Shown: positions 37,428-47,896, counted from the first letter of the stretch. The stretch is 64,000 bases of DNA from Gammaproteobacteria bacterium (GCA_021731145.1 JAKFXX010000028.1:25659-89658), one strand, 5' to 3'. Numbers and translations are program-made. The notes: generated by a model not told the origin, from the letters alone.

Positions 37428-38689
37428 CGATTTTCCCTAACAAATACAGGCACCATCCCAATCCGAATAGGCTCCCCAGAAACAATGGGGCGCAAGCTCT
37501 TAATTTCACCGGTTGAGGTAATTCCAAGCAGAGCGCCTGCTTGGGGTGATCGCACCGTTAGCTCACCCGTTTCCGACCAAAGAACAGAAAGACGTTCTCC
37601 TTTGGATAATTGCAACTGACAATTCCAAAGTATGTCCGCACGTTGGCACCCATCTAATCGTGAACCCGAGACAAGCTTAAGGAAGTCGGCATAAACGCGA
37701 GCCGCACGGGTCCAAAGTAAGCCACGCCCCCCACTCAAGCCCATGGATGAATGATCCCAGGAATACCAGTAAAATCGGTCTACACCTGCGTTCCTAGCAA
37801 GCAACAATGCTCGCGGCACGTAGGCTGTTGCTTCGTCCAAACTAAGAACCTTGGCGTCAGGCCTGAATCCAGATGCCGCAATATCGACAGCCCCCCCTGT
37901 TGCCATTAGCCATCCTGACTCGGTGTTCCAAAGTGGTTTTCCGCCAAGTCCCATGTCATTAAGTGCTTTTCGTACCGCCGCAATGATGGGCAGCATTTTT
38001 TCTGGCGGTTGATGACGAGTATAGAGGTGGTAAGCGATCACATCACAATACTGTCCAGCGCCTGCAGCCAGATATTTTTTCAGCCAAGCGACGCCATAAT
38101 CACCAGTGATGCCAGAACAAACCACCTTAGCCGCGGGATCTACTAAGTGAATGACTCCTGATGCCCTTTTCGTCAACTCCGCCATTTCCTCCGGTGTTCC
38201 ATTGAAGAAGTGCTCTAGATTAGGCTCGTTCCAGATTTCGTAAGCGGCCACCACCCCCTTGTAACGGTTCGCAACCGCTGCTACGTAGGTATCCCAATCT
38301 GCCATTCTGGCTGGCATCGTGTTCGCACCAAGCCCATAAGCGCCCGCGCTACTGGGGTCTGAAGCGGCCCATGCGGGAGGAGATTGCAACGGCAACAGAA
38401 TTTCAACGTTGGCGCTACGGGCATTCTCGGTAATCTTATCCAGACGGCTCCACTGCCAGCCACCCTTAATTGGCTCAAGATCTGCCCATGTAACGTTGGC
38501 ATCATGGAGGCGAATAGCACCGAAACCCACCTGCTTCCACAAACTGTTCTGTACGCTACGATGCACATGCGCGCCAAAAAACGTGCGGTCGAAAACCTGT
38601 GCGCCAGAAGCCAGCGATGATGCAAAAAACACCATCACGGTAACCGTCAATCGAGGCAGATACTTATGAAGAAGAGTGAACGCACGCAT
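37424..38689 (-). CDS. Exported glycoside hydrolase (clan GH-A, GH39-like)
   Basis: About 421 residues. A signal peptide (LPRLTVTVMVFFASSLASGA, cut before QVFD) is followed by a TIM-barrel hydrolase. The acid/base Glu is in VAAYEIWNEPNLEHFF and the nucleophile Glu in KPLWNTESGWLM, the clan GH-A arrangement. Other marks are GFGAIRLHDANVTWADLEPI and DVIAYHLYTRH. A small beta domain ends the protein. Embedded in the polysaccharide operon, it probably trims or releases the polymer in the periplasm or outside. The start is at ATG 38689, just after the GT2 stop. Confidence 0.88.
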   Translation of the reverse strand: MRAFTLLHKYLPRLTVTVMVFFASSLASGAQVFDRTFFGAHVHRSVQNSLWKQVGFGAIRLHDANVTWADLEPIKGGWQWSRLDKITENARSANVEILLPLQSPPAWAASDPSSAGAYGLGANTMPARMADWDTYVAAVANRYKGVVAAYEIWNEPNLEHFFNGTPEEMAELTKRASGVIHLVDPAAKVVCSGITGDYGVAWLKKYLAAGAGQYCDVIAYHLYTRHQPPEKMLPIIAAVRKALNDMGLGGKPLWNTESGWLMATGGAVDIAASGFRPDAKVLSLDEATAYVPRALLLARNAGVDRFYWYSWDHSSMGLSGGRGLLWTRAARVYADFLKLVSGSRLDGCQRADILWNCQLQLSKGERLSVLWSETGELTVRSPQAGALLGITSTGEIKSLRPIVSGEPIRIGMVPVFVRENR

Positions 38690-38690
38690 A

Positions 38691-39536
38691 TCAACGACCA
38701 ATCAGGCGCAAACTGAAAATCTTTGCATAAAAGTAGCCAAACTTAAGCGTGTAGTAAGTGCGCCATGCTCTGCCAACCAGCGAGGCAGAAAAGTCATCGA
38801 AAGTCACATTCGCACCATTAAGAATTCTATCGGCATACGCCATAAACATCCCGTTTTCTCTAAAGTAAGAAAGTGATGCTATCTCGAATTCCTGCCGGTA
38901 ATACAACAAGGGCTCAGGAAGTGCGGCAAACAAAATCCCGGCGCGACTTAATCGCGAAAAGAACTCATAGTCCTGCGCCCTTCGAAGCTCGACATTATAA
39001 GCACCGAAGCGTTTGAAGAGATCCGCGCGAATCATTACCGTGGCATTATGAAAACGCATTTTTCCGCGAGCAAACGCCGCCTTCAACTGTGCCGGCTCTT
39101 TCGGAAATATACGTATCGGCCCATCTTGCTCCGGTTTTTCCGTGGAAAATGGAATCCACCAAGACCCGACGGCACCGATTTCTGGATGCGCCCTCAAAAA
39201 ACCAAGCTGTTTTGCAAAGCGCTCAGGGAATGAGACATCATCAGAGTCGCATACTGCTACAAATTCGCCTCGCACGTTCTCAATGCAGGTATTACGAGCG
39301 CGCCCCCGTCCTCCGTGTGGCATGGCAAACACGCGGATACGAGAGTCCTTATCAGCAAGCGCGCGAATCACAGAAAGCGTATTATCGGTGCTGCCGTCGT
39401 CAACAAACACTAGCTCCCAGTTCGTATAGGTCTGATTCTGGATGCTAGCGACGGTCGCCTCAAGATAGCGCGACGCATTGCGCGACGGCATCATCACCGA
39501 AACAAGGGGTACGTACCCATGTCCGCCCTGATTCAT
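38691..39536 (-). CDS. Glycosyltransferase family 2
   Basis: A 281-residue GT-A enzyme. It has VPLVSVMMPSRNASRYLEAT, SIQNQTYTNWELVFVDDGST, the RARNTCIEN region and a DxD-type metal site (FVAVCDSDDVSFPERFAKQL). There is no transmembrane segment, so it is likely cytosolic or membrane-associated. Its ATG overlaps the upstream GT4 stop by 4 bp, and the glycoside hydrolase follows at once. Donor sugar unknown. Confidence 0.93.
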   Translation of the reverse strand: MNQGGHGYVPLVSVMMPSRNASRYLEATVASIQNQTYTNWELVFVDDGSTDNTLSVIRALADKDSRIRVFAMPHGGRGRARNTCIENVRGEFVAVCDSDDVSFPERFAKQLGFLRAHPEIGAVGSWWIPFSTEKPEQDGPIRIFPKEPAQLKAAFARGKMRFHNATVMIRADLFKRFGAYNVELRRAQDYEFFSRLSRAGILFAALPEPLLYYRQEFEIASLSYFRENGMFMAYADRILNGANVTFDDFSASLVGRAWRTYYTLKFGYFYAKIFSLRLIGR

Positions 39537-40666
39537 ACGCCGAGCGCCTCCAGATAAATATCTTCCAATTTCGCAGTCTGTTTATGCAGATCAAATTGAT
39601 TCAGAACGCGTTGTCTGCCGGCAGCTCCAAGACGTTGGCGCAGACTCGCATCGGATAAGAGTATTGACAAAGCATCCGTGAGTTCATCAACATTGCCTTC
39701 ATCGACGACCAGACCGGTTATCCCGTCCTCTACCGTTTCAGGAAGCCCTCCATTTCTCGAGACTATCGAAGGTAGTCCTGCAGCAGCAGCCTCGATTGAG
39801 GCAAGTCCAAAAGCTTCTCGCCCCCCGTTTGTGCCTGTTTTACTCACCAACACGCTCACCGCGCAGTGGCTCACAACTGCGGCCACACGTTCATGGGCCA
39901 TCGCGCCTTCAAAAATCACGCGACCATTCATAACCAAATCCCCCACTAAAGCTTCATACGCGTGACGTTCAGCCCCCTCGCCCACTAATCGCAGCCGGCT
40001 CTCGGGAAAGCGTGGTGCGATTTTCGAAAAAGCACGAATCAGCTCCTCAATACCTTTAGCTGCTGTCAAGCGACCGACACACACAACATCGAGACTTCGG
40101 GCATCAGCAGCAATCGGAACGAAACGGGCAGGGTCGACTCCGATGTAGTGCTGCCGAATGGCGGATGCAGGGAGGCCCATCGACAGTAGACGCGATTCAA
40201 TAAACTGAGAGACTGCAATAACTCGTGTCGCTCTTTTTTTTAGGGCAGGTAGCCCGAGTAGATAGCGTATTCCGAAAAGACCACCGTGCCTAAAGTGATC
40301 GCGCGCCCGGACAGTCGCATCAAAACCATGAAATGTCACGACTAAAGGAATTTTCATTGCTTTAGATAGCGGCAAGGCATATACACCGTTAGGTCCAAAG
40401 TGTGCGTGAATAAGTCCAATATCTGCGAACGTCTGTGGACCACCCCAAGCCCAAACACCGGGAGTTAGGGCAAAAGCTTTCCGTCGCCAGCCATGAATAC
40501 CCGCAGGTATGGCATGACTCTCAATCTCATCCACAGGACGAATCTGCCGCCGCACGAACATCACAGGTTTAAATCGTGACAATGCTCGCGCTTGCTCGAT
40601 GACAAAGGCTTCAGAAGGCAAGGGGAACGTGTTGACGTGAATACCAATACGAATAGCGCCCGTCAT
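39533..40666 (-). CDS. Glycosyltransferase family 4 (GT-B)
   Basis: 377 residues with an N-terminal domain of Glyco_transf_4 type (HAHFGPNGVYALPLSKAMKI, PLVVTFHGFDATVRARDHFR). The C-terminal Glycos_transf_1 domain contains VVCVGRLTAAKGIEELIRAF, RLRLVGEGAERHAYE and the E(x7)E motif in GREAFGLASIEAAAAGLPSI, then VSRNGGLPETVEDGITGLVV. It resembles colanic-acid WcaL-type transferases. Start and stop overlap both neighbours by 4 bp, so this is a coupled cassette. Confidence 0.94.
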   Translation of the reverse strand: MTGAIRIGIHVNTFPLPSEAFVIEQARALSRFKPVMFVRRQIRPVDEIESHAIPAGIHGWRRKAFALTPGVWAWGGPQTFADIGLIHAHFGPNGVYALPLSKAMKIPLVVTFHGFDATVRARDHFRHGGLFGIRYLLGLPALKKRATRVIAVSQFIESRLLSMGLPASAIRQHYIGVDPARFVPIAADARSLDVVCVGRLTAAKGIEELIRAFSKIAPRFPESRLRLVGEGAERHAYEALVGDLVMNGRVIFEGAMAHERVAAVVSHCAVSVLVSKTGTNGGREAFGLASIEAAAAGLPSIVSRNGGLPETVEDGITGLVVDEGNVDELTDALSILLSDASLRQRLGAAGRQRVLNQFDLHKQTAKLEDIYLEALGV

Positions 40667-41958
40667 TTCGAAACACCCAAACGAGCCGCCGCTGCCGCAA
40701 GGCCGACAAATAGCAGAAATACGGCAGCCAAGCCACTGGCTTCGGCTGATGGCTCAAAAAAATACTGGCCAGCAACTGCCATTAACACGCCCAAGCTGAT
40801 GCGTGCAACTTGGCGAATTTTTGGATCTTCCGCCGCCGCGAAAGCCATCTGCGCGCTGCGTATGCCCCAGACGAAAATTCCACAGTAAAAAATCATGGCG
40901 GGGATACCAAAATAAATCGCCTGATTCAGGAACACGTTGTGGGCATTGGCATATTGAACATCTGCAATTCGACCTGAAACATTCCAAACCGCCTCTTGCC
41001 CACTACCAAACAGTGCAACAAATGCGTTATCTCTCAACGCATACAGTGCCGATTCCCATAAATTGATACGTGTTTGCATTGTCTTAAAAGCCCCGCCCAT
41101 CAGCAGGCTGCCCCAGGTGAGGCCGATAATGCCTATAATCACCACAGCAATCTGAGCGATCCATGCTCTGCGAAAACTCAGCAGCCAACGCGGCGCAAGC
41201 ATCACACCCATCCCTAAAAGTCCCCAAGCCCACGCCCCTTTGCCGCGAGCCAGATAAAGCAGAATGGCCGCAGCGATCAAGATCCCCAAGGCCAATAGGG
41301 ACAGCCAGATCGATTTCGTCGAGCGCGAAAAAACAAGCCCAAACGCAACCAGAAAAACCGGAAGCAGGAAAATCGACAACCCATTGGGATGATTAAACAA
41401 TCCCGATACCGCCGTCTTTACAAAGGTGCCATCCACATCCATTTTCACAGCGGTAGCAAGGTTCAACTTCACAGGGAATGGGCCGCCAAACAGGTATTGC
41501 GAGAGTCCCAGAAATATGTTTGGCAACGCCGCCAGCAGGAATATCAGCAGTAGCCATCTGAGATCAGCAGGCTTGCGAACACCAAAAGAAAGGTATGCAA
41601 ACAACAAAAAAGCCGGAAACAAGTTACGAAATACGAAGATCGATACAGGTAGTTGTAAAACACCGATCACAGCAGCTAAAAATGCCCAACCGAAATAGAG
41701 GCACACAAACGGGTTGGCGCCCCATGCGGCCTCAAGCATGCGGGCGGGCTGACGGCTATAAATCACGGTGTCGGCCAGCAACAAAACAAACGCCACCAGA
41801 ACCAATACCTCAAGTGGATTTGATGCGGGCCCACCGATACCTAAATCTCGCGTACGCACATCAACACCCGCGGCGAGCACCATCAGCCCAACCAACAACA
41901 TGCGAGGCATGCCGTAGTTAAGCCATGCCGCTACACGATCAGGCGCGGGATTAGACAT
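40663..41958 (-). CDS. O-antigen ligase/polymerase-family membrane protein (Wzy-like)
   Basis: About 431 residues and about 12 hydrophobic segments. The central portion contains the O-antigen-ligase (Wzy_C) pattern: NHPNGLSIFLLPVFLVAFGL, YLARGKGAWAWGLLGMGVML and a large loop with INLWESALYALRDNAFVALF, then GSGQEAVWN and NAHNVFLNQAIYFGIPAMIF. In this locus it is the best candidate for the repeat-unit polymerase. The start at ATG 41958 has AGGA about 9 nt upstream; an ATG eight codons earlier is possible. Confidence 0.88.
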   Translation of the reverse strand: MSNPAPDRVAAWLNYGMPRMLLVGLMVLAAGVDVRTRDLGIGGPASNPLEVLVLVAFVLLLADTVIYSRQPARMLEAAWGANPFVCLYFGWAFLAAVIGVLQLPVSIFVFRNLFPAFLLFAYLSFGVRKPADLRWLLLIFLLAALPNIFLGLSQYLFGGPFPVKLNLATAVKMDVDGTFVKTAVSGLFNHPNGLSIFLLPVFLVAFGLVFSRSTKSIWLSLLALGILIAAAILLYLARGKGAWAWGLLGMGVMLAPRWLLSFRRAWIAQIAVVIIGIIGLTWGSLLMGGAFKTMQTRINLWESALYALRDNAFVALFGSGQEAVWNVSGRIADVQYANAHNVFLNQAIYFGIPAMIFYCGIFVWGIRSAQMAFAAAEDPKIRQVARISLGVLMAVAGQYFFEPSAEASGLAAVFLLFVGLAAAAARLGVSK

Positions 41959-42097
41959 CTGGGTTATCCTGTTTGGATGCATTTAATTTCCTCTGCCTTG
42001 GAACGTTGGCAGGAACTCCCGCGAGGGACAAAAAAGGCGCATATACCGAAGCCCTGCCATGCAAACTTTGATCGCAATACGATATCGATCAAGGAAT

Positions 42098-43504
42098 CTA
42101 CAAGCCACTGTGTAGCGCCCTCAAATTTCGGCGAAGAATCCACACCACCAGCATCCCAAAACCGACGCCTGCAAAGCACTGGGCAAGCAACCGCCCCGCA
42201 GCAAGCCAGAGCACAAACAACAGCGCACCACCAATCGCCAACACGGTCGCCAGCTTAAAATAATCCCATCGAATGGGATGCAAACGCTGCGAAATAAGAA
42301 ACACCGATAGCAAGCTGACCAGTTGCGCACACAGGGTAGCGAGAGCAGCGCCGATATAGCCCAACTGCGGAATCAGCACGCCTGCCAAACCAAGCCCCGT
42401 CAAAGCGGATAGGCCAACGGCCACGATCAACCAGTGTGTTTTGCCGGGCGCCAGCATACCAACATTGACCGGGGCAGACATGCCTAACGCGACACCGCCA
42501 GCGATCAATAGCATTAACGTTAACGAATCAAAACCCTGTACGCCGGGGGCATACCATTCCACCAAAATCGCTGCCGCCACCCACAACGCAGCCGCCGCAA
42601 ACATATAATAAGCAAGCAACACAGGCATGACGTTAGCAAAAAATTGCGCGCCCCCGTCACTGTCCTGCACATGCCGGGTACGGGCCACCGGCCACCACAG
42701 GTTGATTGGCGCCATTGCGAAAGACATTGCGCCAGCAAGCTTGGCCATCACAACATAGGCAGGTAATTGTTCTGCGGGCAAGAGCGCATTAACGACATAG
42801 CGGTCGCCGTTGCTAACCAGCATGGCAAAACCTGCGGCCAACATGATTGGGAGTCCATAGCGAACGGCCAGCAGATAATCAGCCTGCTCGGGCCGATGCT
42901 CGGCAAGTGAAGCCTGGATTGTGTTACGGTGGCGTATGCAGGCAACGCCAAGCACGGCAAGATCCAAAACTATCATAAACAATAAATAGTCTGCCAGCGA
43001 AAGCTTGAGGCCAAACAGCTTGAATAATACGAGTCCCGCTGCAATGCCACAAGAACGTAGCCACACCGTGGAGGCAAAGGCCAGCGCATCCGACAGGGCG
43101 CGTGCCTGAAACTGCAGCAGCAGAATCGCCGCCTCAATCGCAACATAGACGACACACAGCAGTGCGATTGCTGACACAGAGCCAAGCCCCAAAAACCCGG
43201 CCACAGCAATACCGCCCGCACCAGTCACGACCAAGGCAGGCAGCCAGCCATAATGCAATATCTGCCGAAGCGCCGCCGCAGGTGTCACCAAACGGCTGGT
43301 AATGCCATGCAGATGGCCAAAATGCACACCGGCCAGCGCGAAACCTGCCAATATCGCGACGAGCGGCTCGAGCATCACCCAATGGGCGAAGGCCTGCGGC
43401 CCCAGCACCGCCAACAGAAAAGGCACCGAGGCAAAACCGACCACGCCTTGCAACAAGGTGGCAGAACCGTAGCCGAAGACAAGATTGCGCATACGGCCAT
43501 GCAT
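42098..43504 (-). CDS. Polysaccharide flippase (Wzx-like, MOP superfamily)
   Basis: About 468 residues with 12-14 transmembrane helices. The N-terminus NLVFGYGSATLLQGVVGFAS followed by VPFLLAVLGPQAFAHWVMLE is typical of lipid-linked oligosaccharide flippases (MATE/MurJ-like fold). It moves the undecaprenyl-linked repeat unit across the inner membrane to the Wzy-like protein encoded next. The start ATG overlaps the acyltransferase stop (TAATG). A 139-bp spacer separates it from the polymerase gene. Confidence 0.88.
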   Translation of the reverse strand: MHGRMRNLVFGYGSATLLQGVVGFASVPFLLAVLGPQAFAHWVMLEPLVAILAGFALAGVHFGHLHGITSRLVTPAAALRQILHYGWLPALVVTGAGGIAVAGFLGLGSVSAIALLCVVYVAIEAAILLLQFQARALSDALAFASTVWLRSCGIAAGLVLFKLFGLKLSLADYLLFMIVLDLAVLGVACIRHRNTIQASLAEHRPEQADYLLAVRYGLPIMLAAGFAMLVSNGDRYVVNALLPAEQLPAYVVMAKLAGAMSFAMAPINLWWPVARTRHVQDSDGGAQFFANVMPVLLAYYMFAAAALWVAAAILVEWYAPGVQGFDSLTLMLLIAGGVALGMSAPVNVGMLAPGKTHWLIVAVGLSALTGLGLAGVLIPQLGYIGAALATLCAQLVSLLSVFLISQRLHPIRWDYFKLATVLAIGGALLFVLWLAAGRLLAQCFAGVGFGMLVVWILRRNLRALHSGL

Positions 43505-44067
43505 TAACGGTACTTCACGACGCGGCACGGACTGCCTACGCACACAGCCCGCGCAGGCAAGACACCGGCAAGAACCACAGCATTCGCGCCGACAATCACG
43601 CTATCATGTATCACGGCACCACGCAGCACAGCAACGCCACGCCCTAACCAGACATCGCATCCGATGCTAACCGGCGTGGTTTTGATAGGCTGGAGACGTA
43701 TTGCAGACTCGACAGCCATGCTATGATCCCCATCACGCAGGCTGCAGTATTCACCCACCAAAGAATCTCTACCTATCTCTACGCGCTGCTGCGCTGCGAT
43801 CACGCATCCCATAGAGAGCTTCACGTGATCCCCGAGAATGAGCTCTCCACCCAAGGGCACATCCACAATGCAGTATTCACCCAACTGGACATTGTCGCCA
43901 ATCATTAGACCGGCATGCGGCGCATATTTCCAGACAACACCGCGCCCTAACCAAAAACCACGGCCGCAACGGCCACCGCAAGCACGCACTATAAATCGCC
44001 AAAACTCTCCGCGTAGCCTGCCTGCCCAGTACCGACGGCGTTCAAATAGAAACCTAAAACCCGGCAT
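43504..44067 (-). CDS. Hexapeptide-repeat acyltransferase (WbbJ/WcaF-like)
   Basis: 187 residues. A basic, hydrophobic N-terminal segment of about 50 residues precedes left-handed beta-helix repeats (GDNVQLGEYCIVDVPLGGEL, GDHVKLSMGCVIAAQQRVEI) and the acetyltransferase C-terminus VSIGCDVWLGRGVAVLRGAV, ending with a substrate-loop region. By position it is likely to O-acetylate a sugar of the repeat unit. Acyl donor (acetyl-CoA) and acceptor are inferred. Confidence 0.88.
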   Translation of the reverse strand: MPGFRFLFERRRYWAGRLRGEFWRFIVRACGGRCGRGFWLGRGVVWKYAPHAGLMIGDNVQLGEYCIVDVPLGGELILGDHVKLSMGCVIAAQQRVEIGRDSLVGEYCSLRDGDHSMAVESAIRLQPIKTTPVSIGCDVWLGRGVAVLRGAVIHDSVIVGANAVVLAGVLPARAVCVGSPCRVVKYR

Positions 44068-44072
44068 CTGCC

Positions 44073-45068
44073 TTACACATCTGTTTTTAGAAATGCGGTG
44101 TACGCGTGTTTTATACCGTCTGATAAAGGCATTTTGGCTTGAAAGCCAATACGGCTCAGCCGTGATACGTCCATCAGCTTACGTGGGGTGCCGTCTGGCT
44201 TGCTTGCATCAAAAATCAGATCACCTTTAAAACCCACAACTTGCCCGACCAATTCCGCGAGTTCTCGAATAGTCACATCCTCCCCCACCCCGATATTGAC
44301 CAGCGGTGGTTCAAATCTTCCAGTTTTTGATTCATCACTTCCAAGCAAACTATCGTACTTCTCGTCAGGCAGGCTCATCAGAAACACACAGGCATCGGCC
44401 ATGTCGTCGCTGTAGAGGAACTCTCTTTTTGGGATGCCCGTGCCCCAAACGACAACTTCCTTCGCATTGGCCTGTTTGGCCTCATGAAACTTGCGGATCA
44501 GCGCCGGGATAACATGGCTGTTGTTCAAGTCATAGTTATCCCCCGGGCCATAGAGGTTGGTCGGCATTACAGCGAGGTATTTGGTGCCGTACTGCCGGTT
44601 GTAGCTCCAGCACATTTCAATACCTGCAATCTTGGCGAGAGCGTAAGGCCGATTAGTGGGTTCAAGCGGGCCGGTGAGCAAATACTCTTCCTTCATCGGC
44701 TGTGGTGCCAGCTTGGGATAGATGCAGCTTGAGCCTAAGAATAGCAGGCGCGTTGCATTGTTCTTGTATGCGGCGTGGATGATGTTGGCCTGGATGACGA
44801 GGTTGTCACGGATGAACTCGGCCGGATAAAGGTTGTTGGCCAGAATGCCGCCGACCTTGGCGGCCGCCAGAAAGACATAGTCGGGCTTCTCTTCGGCAAA
44901 GAAGGCGTCGGTGGCTTTCTGATCGGTGAGGTCGAGCTCGGTATGTGTGCGCATCAGGAGATTGGTGTAGCCCTTCTCCTGAAGGTTGCGCACGATGGCG
45001 GAGCCCACAAGCCCACGATGCCCGGCGATATAGATCTTTGCGTTCTTGTGCATCCTCTGGTTACTCAT
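44073..45068 (-). CDS. fcl: GDP-L-fucose synthase
   Basis: An SDR-family epimerase/reductase that converts GDP-4-keto-6-deoxymannose to GDP-L-fucose. Residues [20 protein letters not shown] bind NADPH. The catalytic Ser/Tyr/Lys are in [20 protein letters not shown] and [20 protein letters not shown]. The C-terminal half binds substrate. The start at 45068 overlaps the gmd stop by 8 bp (332 residues); an ATG at 45053 is also possible, but AGAGG then lies too close to it. Gmd, encoded immediately upstream, makes its substrate. Confidence 0.96.
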   Translation of the reverse strand: MSNQRMHKNAKIYIAGHRGLVGSAIVRNLQEKGYTNLLMRTHTELDLTDQKATDAFFAEEKPDYVFLAAAKVGGILANNLYPAEFIRDNLVIQANIIHAAYKNNATRLLFLGSSCIYPKLAPQPMKEEYLLTGPLEPTNRPYALAKIAGIEMCWSYNRQYGTKYLAVMPTNLYGPGDNYDLNNSHVIPALIRKFHEAKQANAKEVVVWGTGIPKREFLYSDDMADACVFLMSLPDEKYDSLLGSDESKTGRFEPPLVNIGVGEDVTIRELAELVGQVVGFKGDLIFDASKPDGTPRKLMDVSRLSRIGFQAKMPLSDGIKHAYTAFLKTDV

Positions 45069-46149
45069 GAAAATCGTAGGCGGCAAAGCCATGCTTTTTA
45101 ACCAGTTCGTCACGCTCGGCACTCTTAAGATCTTCGCGAACCATTTCAGCCACCAAATCTTCGAAACTCGTCTTCGGTGTCCAACCAAGCTTTTCTTTGG
45201 CCTTTGTAGGGTCGCCGAGGAGCGTCTCTACTTCCGTGGGGCGGAAATAACGCGGATCAACCTTGACGATGACCTTACCATTTTGATCTGTGCCCGTTTC
45301 ATCAACGCCTTCGCCTTGCCAGGCAATCTGAATCCCCAATTCCTTGGCGGCGGCGTTGACAAAGTCGCGCACGCTGTACTGTACTCCGGTGGCGATGACA
45401 AAATCTTCCGGGTTATCCTGCTGGAGCATGAGCCATTGCATTTCAACGTAGTCTTTTGCATGGCCCCAATCACGCAGGGAATCCAAGTTGCCGAGGTAGA
45501 GGCAATCTTGCAGGTTGAGCTTGATGCGAGCAAGCGCTCTAGTGATCTTGCGTGTAACGAAGGTTTCACCGCGCAACGGGGACTCATGGTTAAACAGGAC
45601 GCCGTTACAGGCATACATGCCATAGGCTTCACGGTAGTTAACGGTGATCCAGTAGGCGTAGAGTTTGGCCACGGCGTAAGGGCTGCGCGGGTAAAAAGGC
45701 GTGGATTCCTTCTGCGGGATTTCTTGCACCAGCCCATAAAGCTCCGAGGTTGATGCCTGATAGAAGCGGGTCTTCTTTTCCAAGCCAAGTATGCGAATGG
45801 CTTCAAGGATACGCAGTGTGCCGATGCCGTCGGCATTAGCGGTGTATTCCGGGGTATCAAAACTGACCGCAACATGACTCATGGCGGCGAGATTGTAGAT
45901 CTCATCCGGCTGCACCTGCTGGATGATGCGAATGAGGTTGGTAGAGTCCGTCAAGTCACCGTAGTGCAGGACGAGGTTACGGTTGGAGACGTGAGGATCC
46001 TGATACAGATGATCAATACGATCCGTGTTGAACAACGAGGCGCGGCGCTTAATACCGTGAACCATGTAGCCTTTTTTGAGGAGGAACTCTGCAAGGTAGG
46101 CACCGTCCTGACCGGTGATTCCGGTAATCAAAGCAACTTTGGACATCAT
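45061..46149 (-). CDS. gmd: GDP-mannose 4,6-dehydratase
   Basis: A 362-residue SDR enzyme that makes GDP-4-keto-6-deoxymannose, the first step to GDP-L-fucose. NADP binding is in [20 protein letters not shown]. The catalytic Thr/Glu/Tyr/Lys are in [20 protein letters not shown], then [17 protein letters not shown]. The segments [20 protein letters not shown] and [19 protein letters not shown] are diagnostic for Gmd. It is coupled to fcl and lies 16 bp downstream of epsI. Confidence 0.97.
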   Translation of the reverse strand: MMSKVALITGITGQDGAYLAEFLLKKGYMVHGIKRRASLFNTDRIDHLYQDPHVSNRNLVLHYGDLTDSTNLIRIIQQVQPDEIYNLAAMSHVAVSFDTPEYTANADGIGTLRILEAIRILGLEKKTRFYQASTSELYGLVQEIPQKESTPFYPRSPYAVAKLYAYWITVNYREAYGMYACNGVLFNHESPLRGETFVTRKITRALARIKLNLQDCLYLGNLDSLRDWGHAKDYVEMQWLMLQQDNPEDFVIATGVQYSVRDFVNAAAKELGIQIAWQGEGVDETGTDQNGKVIVKVDPRYFRPTEVETLLGDPTKAKEKLGWTPKTSFEDLVAEMVREDLKSAERDELVKKHGFAAYDFHE

Positions 46150-46165
46150 ATTTTTCCGTGTGATT

Positions 46166-46867
46166 TTAATTGATTAATTTTCCAGCAAGACGGACGCGCT
46201 GACTGGCATCAATGGTTGAAAATAGCGCATTAACAAATTGTTCCTGCAATTTGTACGCTTGGTTCTCATTTTCTTGTATGGAAGACACTCTAAATAACAA
46301 GCCATCAGGAACTGTTCCATTCAGCCCATATTTCAACTGAGCCAATTTTCTGCCAAAACCGGGCAATGTTGCTTTATCGCCAACGGTGATCCAGTAGGTG
46401 ATCGGCTCAACCCGCTGGCCTTGAACTGCCACCAGCCTTCTCACAGGTATGTTACCAAACACCGTCGCTAACGCGCCCTCAACATTGCGCATAAGATTAA
46501 AACCTTGCGCTGCATAACAAAACTCAGGCCGATGAGCCTGGGTATCTTCACCGCCTTGATCTCTACCGTAGGCGATCGACAGCATGATTCGTTCACCATT
46601 GGCATTAACGTAAGTGCGCGAAAGGGTTTGCGCGTAAATCTTGTTGAGAGCCGCTTCTGTTTGTGGATTTACAACAGCAGCAACCAGACTTTTGTCTTCT
46701 TGCCACTCACCAATTTTGGTTGGAATTAAACTATTAAGATCAACTGCTGGGCGGCTTGCCGCCAATCGGGTAGTGGGCGTTATGACTTTCGTTAAAGCAG
46801 CGGATGACACCATTAAAGCGCCCAGCACAATACTGACAATCAAAGTTTTTTTCTTGAGGATCATCAT
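46166..46867 (-). CDS. epsI: EpsI, exosortase-associated protein
   Basis: 233 residues: one N-terminal membrane anchor ([20 protein letters not shown]) and a periplasmic domain with [32 protein letters not shown] and [20 protein letters not shown]. The HRPExCY motif defines the EpsI family, which is encoded next to (or fused to) exosortases. Its role is not established; it may act in polymer export or as a processing partner. It overlaps xrtB by 4 bp. Confidence 0.93.
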   Translation of the reverse strand: MMILKKKTLIVSIVLGALMVSSAALTKVITPTTRLAASRPAVDLNSLIPTKIGEWQEDKSLVAAVVNPQTEAALNKIYAQTLSRTYVNANGERIMLSIAYGRDQGGEDTQAHRPEFCYAAQGFNLMRNVEGALATVFGNIPVRRLVAVQGQRVEPITYWITVGDKATLPGFGRKLAQLKYGLNGTVPDGLLFRVSSIQENENQAYKLQEQFVNALFSTIDASQRVRLAGKLIN

Positions 46868-47763
46868 ACAGGCTGCGCAGGTTTTGGTGACTTGGATTTA
46901 ACAATACATTGCAACAGAGAATCCACGCCTATAATCAACAATAATGCGCTGACGAATAGCACCAAGCCCGCAAATCCATGTAAAAACCCTTGACCCGCCT
47001 CATCACCGAGATGGTAGGTAATCAACGTAAGCACGATGACGCGTATAACGTTTGCGGTAAACGAAATGGGCACAATCAGGATGGCAAGAGCTACGTTACG
47101 AAAAGCCGAGGTATGCCGAACAACATTGAGGTAAAACAGGCCCAACGCTTCCAAAGTCAACAGCGTTTGTAGGCCCGCGCAGGCATCCGCCACGAGCAAT
47201 TGATACTGCCCAATCTGCAAGATCACACCCGTGCGTGCGATGGGATAACCGGCCCAGAATAGTATATGTTCCGTCACATACGATACGGCCATTTTCATTG
47301 GCAACGTCAAAACGGACACCAACGTGCCAGGCAGAGGAATCATGAACAGCATAAAAAAAAACGGGAACCATAATACTTTCAAAGCACTGCCGCCACGCAT
47401 CAGCAAAAATATGGCAGCAAGCAGTAATATAAATGAGCCAATCTCAAAAATCAGAATACTCTGCGAGCGCCCAACGATATATAACAGCAGGGCGCAAATA
47501 AAGAGCGGCCAACCCGCCAGTGAAGTGGATTTACCTTCGCTGGCTTGCAGCATCTGCGGCCATTTCCGATAAATGAGCCAAGCAGAAAGCAAAAGTATCA
47601 TGGGGCCATGCGCTTGCTCTTCCGTGCTCCACAGCCCTGTCAAAAGATCGTAGAAAGTGGGCACATACAGCACAAGCAGGCCGAGCAGGACGGGCCATGC
47701 CTGCCTGAGCGGGCTGGTAGCAGCTTGCGACAGAGCCGCGCCTGATGTTGTTGTGGTTGACAT
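46864..47763 (-). CDS. xrtB: Exosortase B
   Basis: A 299-residue polytopic inner-membrane transpeptidase-like protein with about eight helices. The proposed triad is Cys195 (VADACAGLQTLLTLEALGLF), Arg241 (TANVIRVIVL) and His262 (GFLHGFAGLVLF). The DACAGLxxLLTLEALG context plus an adjacent EpsI and EpsD-G points to type B. Exosortases remove PEP-CTERM anchors from exported proteins and attach them to, or release them with, exopolysaccharide. No PEP-CTERM protein is encoded in this window. Confidence 0.95.
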   Translation of the reverse strand: MSTTTTSGAALSQAATSPLRQAWPVLLGLLVLYVPTFYDLLTGLWSTEEQAHGPMILLLSAWLIYRKWPQMLQASEGKSTSLAGWPLFICALLLYIVGRSQSILIFEIGSFILLLAAIFLLMRGGSALKVLWFPFFFMLFMIPLPGTLVSVLTLPMKMAVSYVTEHILFWAGYPIARTGVILQIGQYQLLVADACAGLQTLLTLEALGLFYLNVVRHTSAFRNVALAILIVPISFTANVIRVIVLTLITYHLGDEAGQGFLHGFAGLVLFVSALLLIIGVDSLLQCIVKSKSPKPAQPV

Positions 47764-47874
47764 GTTTGCTCTTAAGCTATTTGTTTCTTGGCGCGAAAAT
47801 AATTGGTCGCCTGCCGACTGGGATTATCGATGATTATTGTGACAGTTTGAGTATTTGCACCTTCTCCCCAACCC

Positions 47875-47896
47875 TTGCATCTTCCCTCTCCCCAGC
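47875..47896 (+). repeat. 22-bp repeat shared with 49641-49662
   Basis: TTGCATCTTCCCTCTCCCCA followed by GC is identical at both places. It begins a C/T-rich, partly palindromic stretch in the 221-bp gap between xrtB and the HEPN gene. Nothing else in that gap resembles a gene or clear promoter. Confidence 0.7.
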
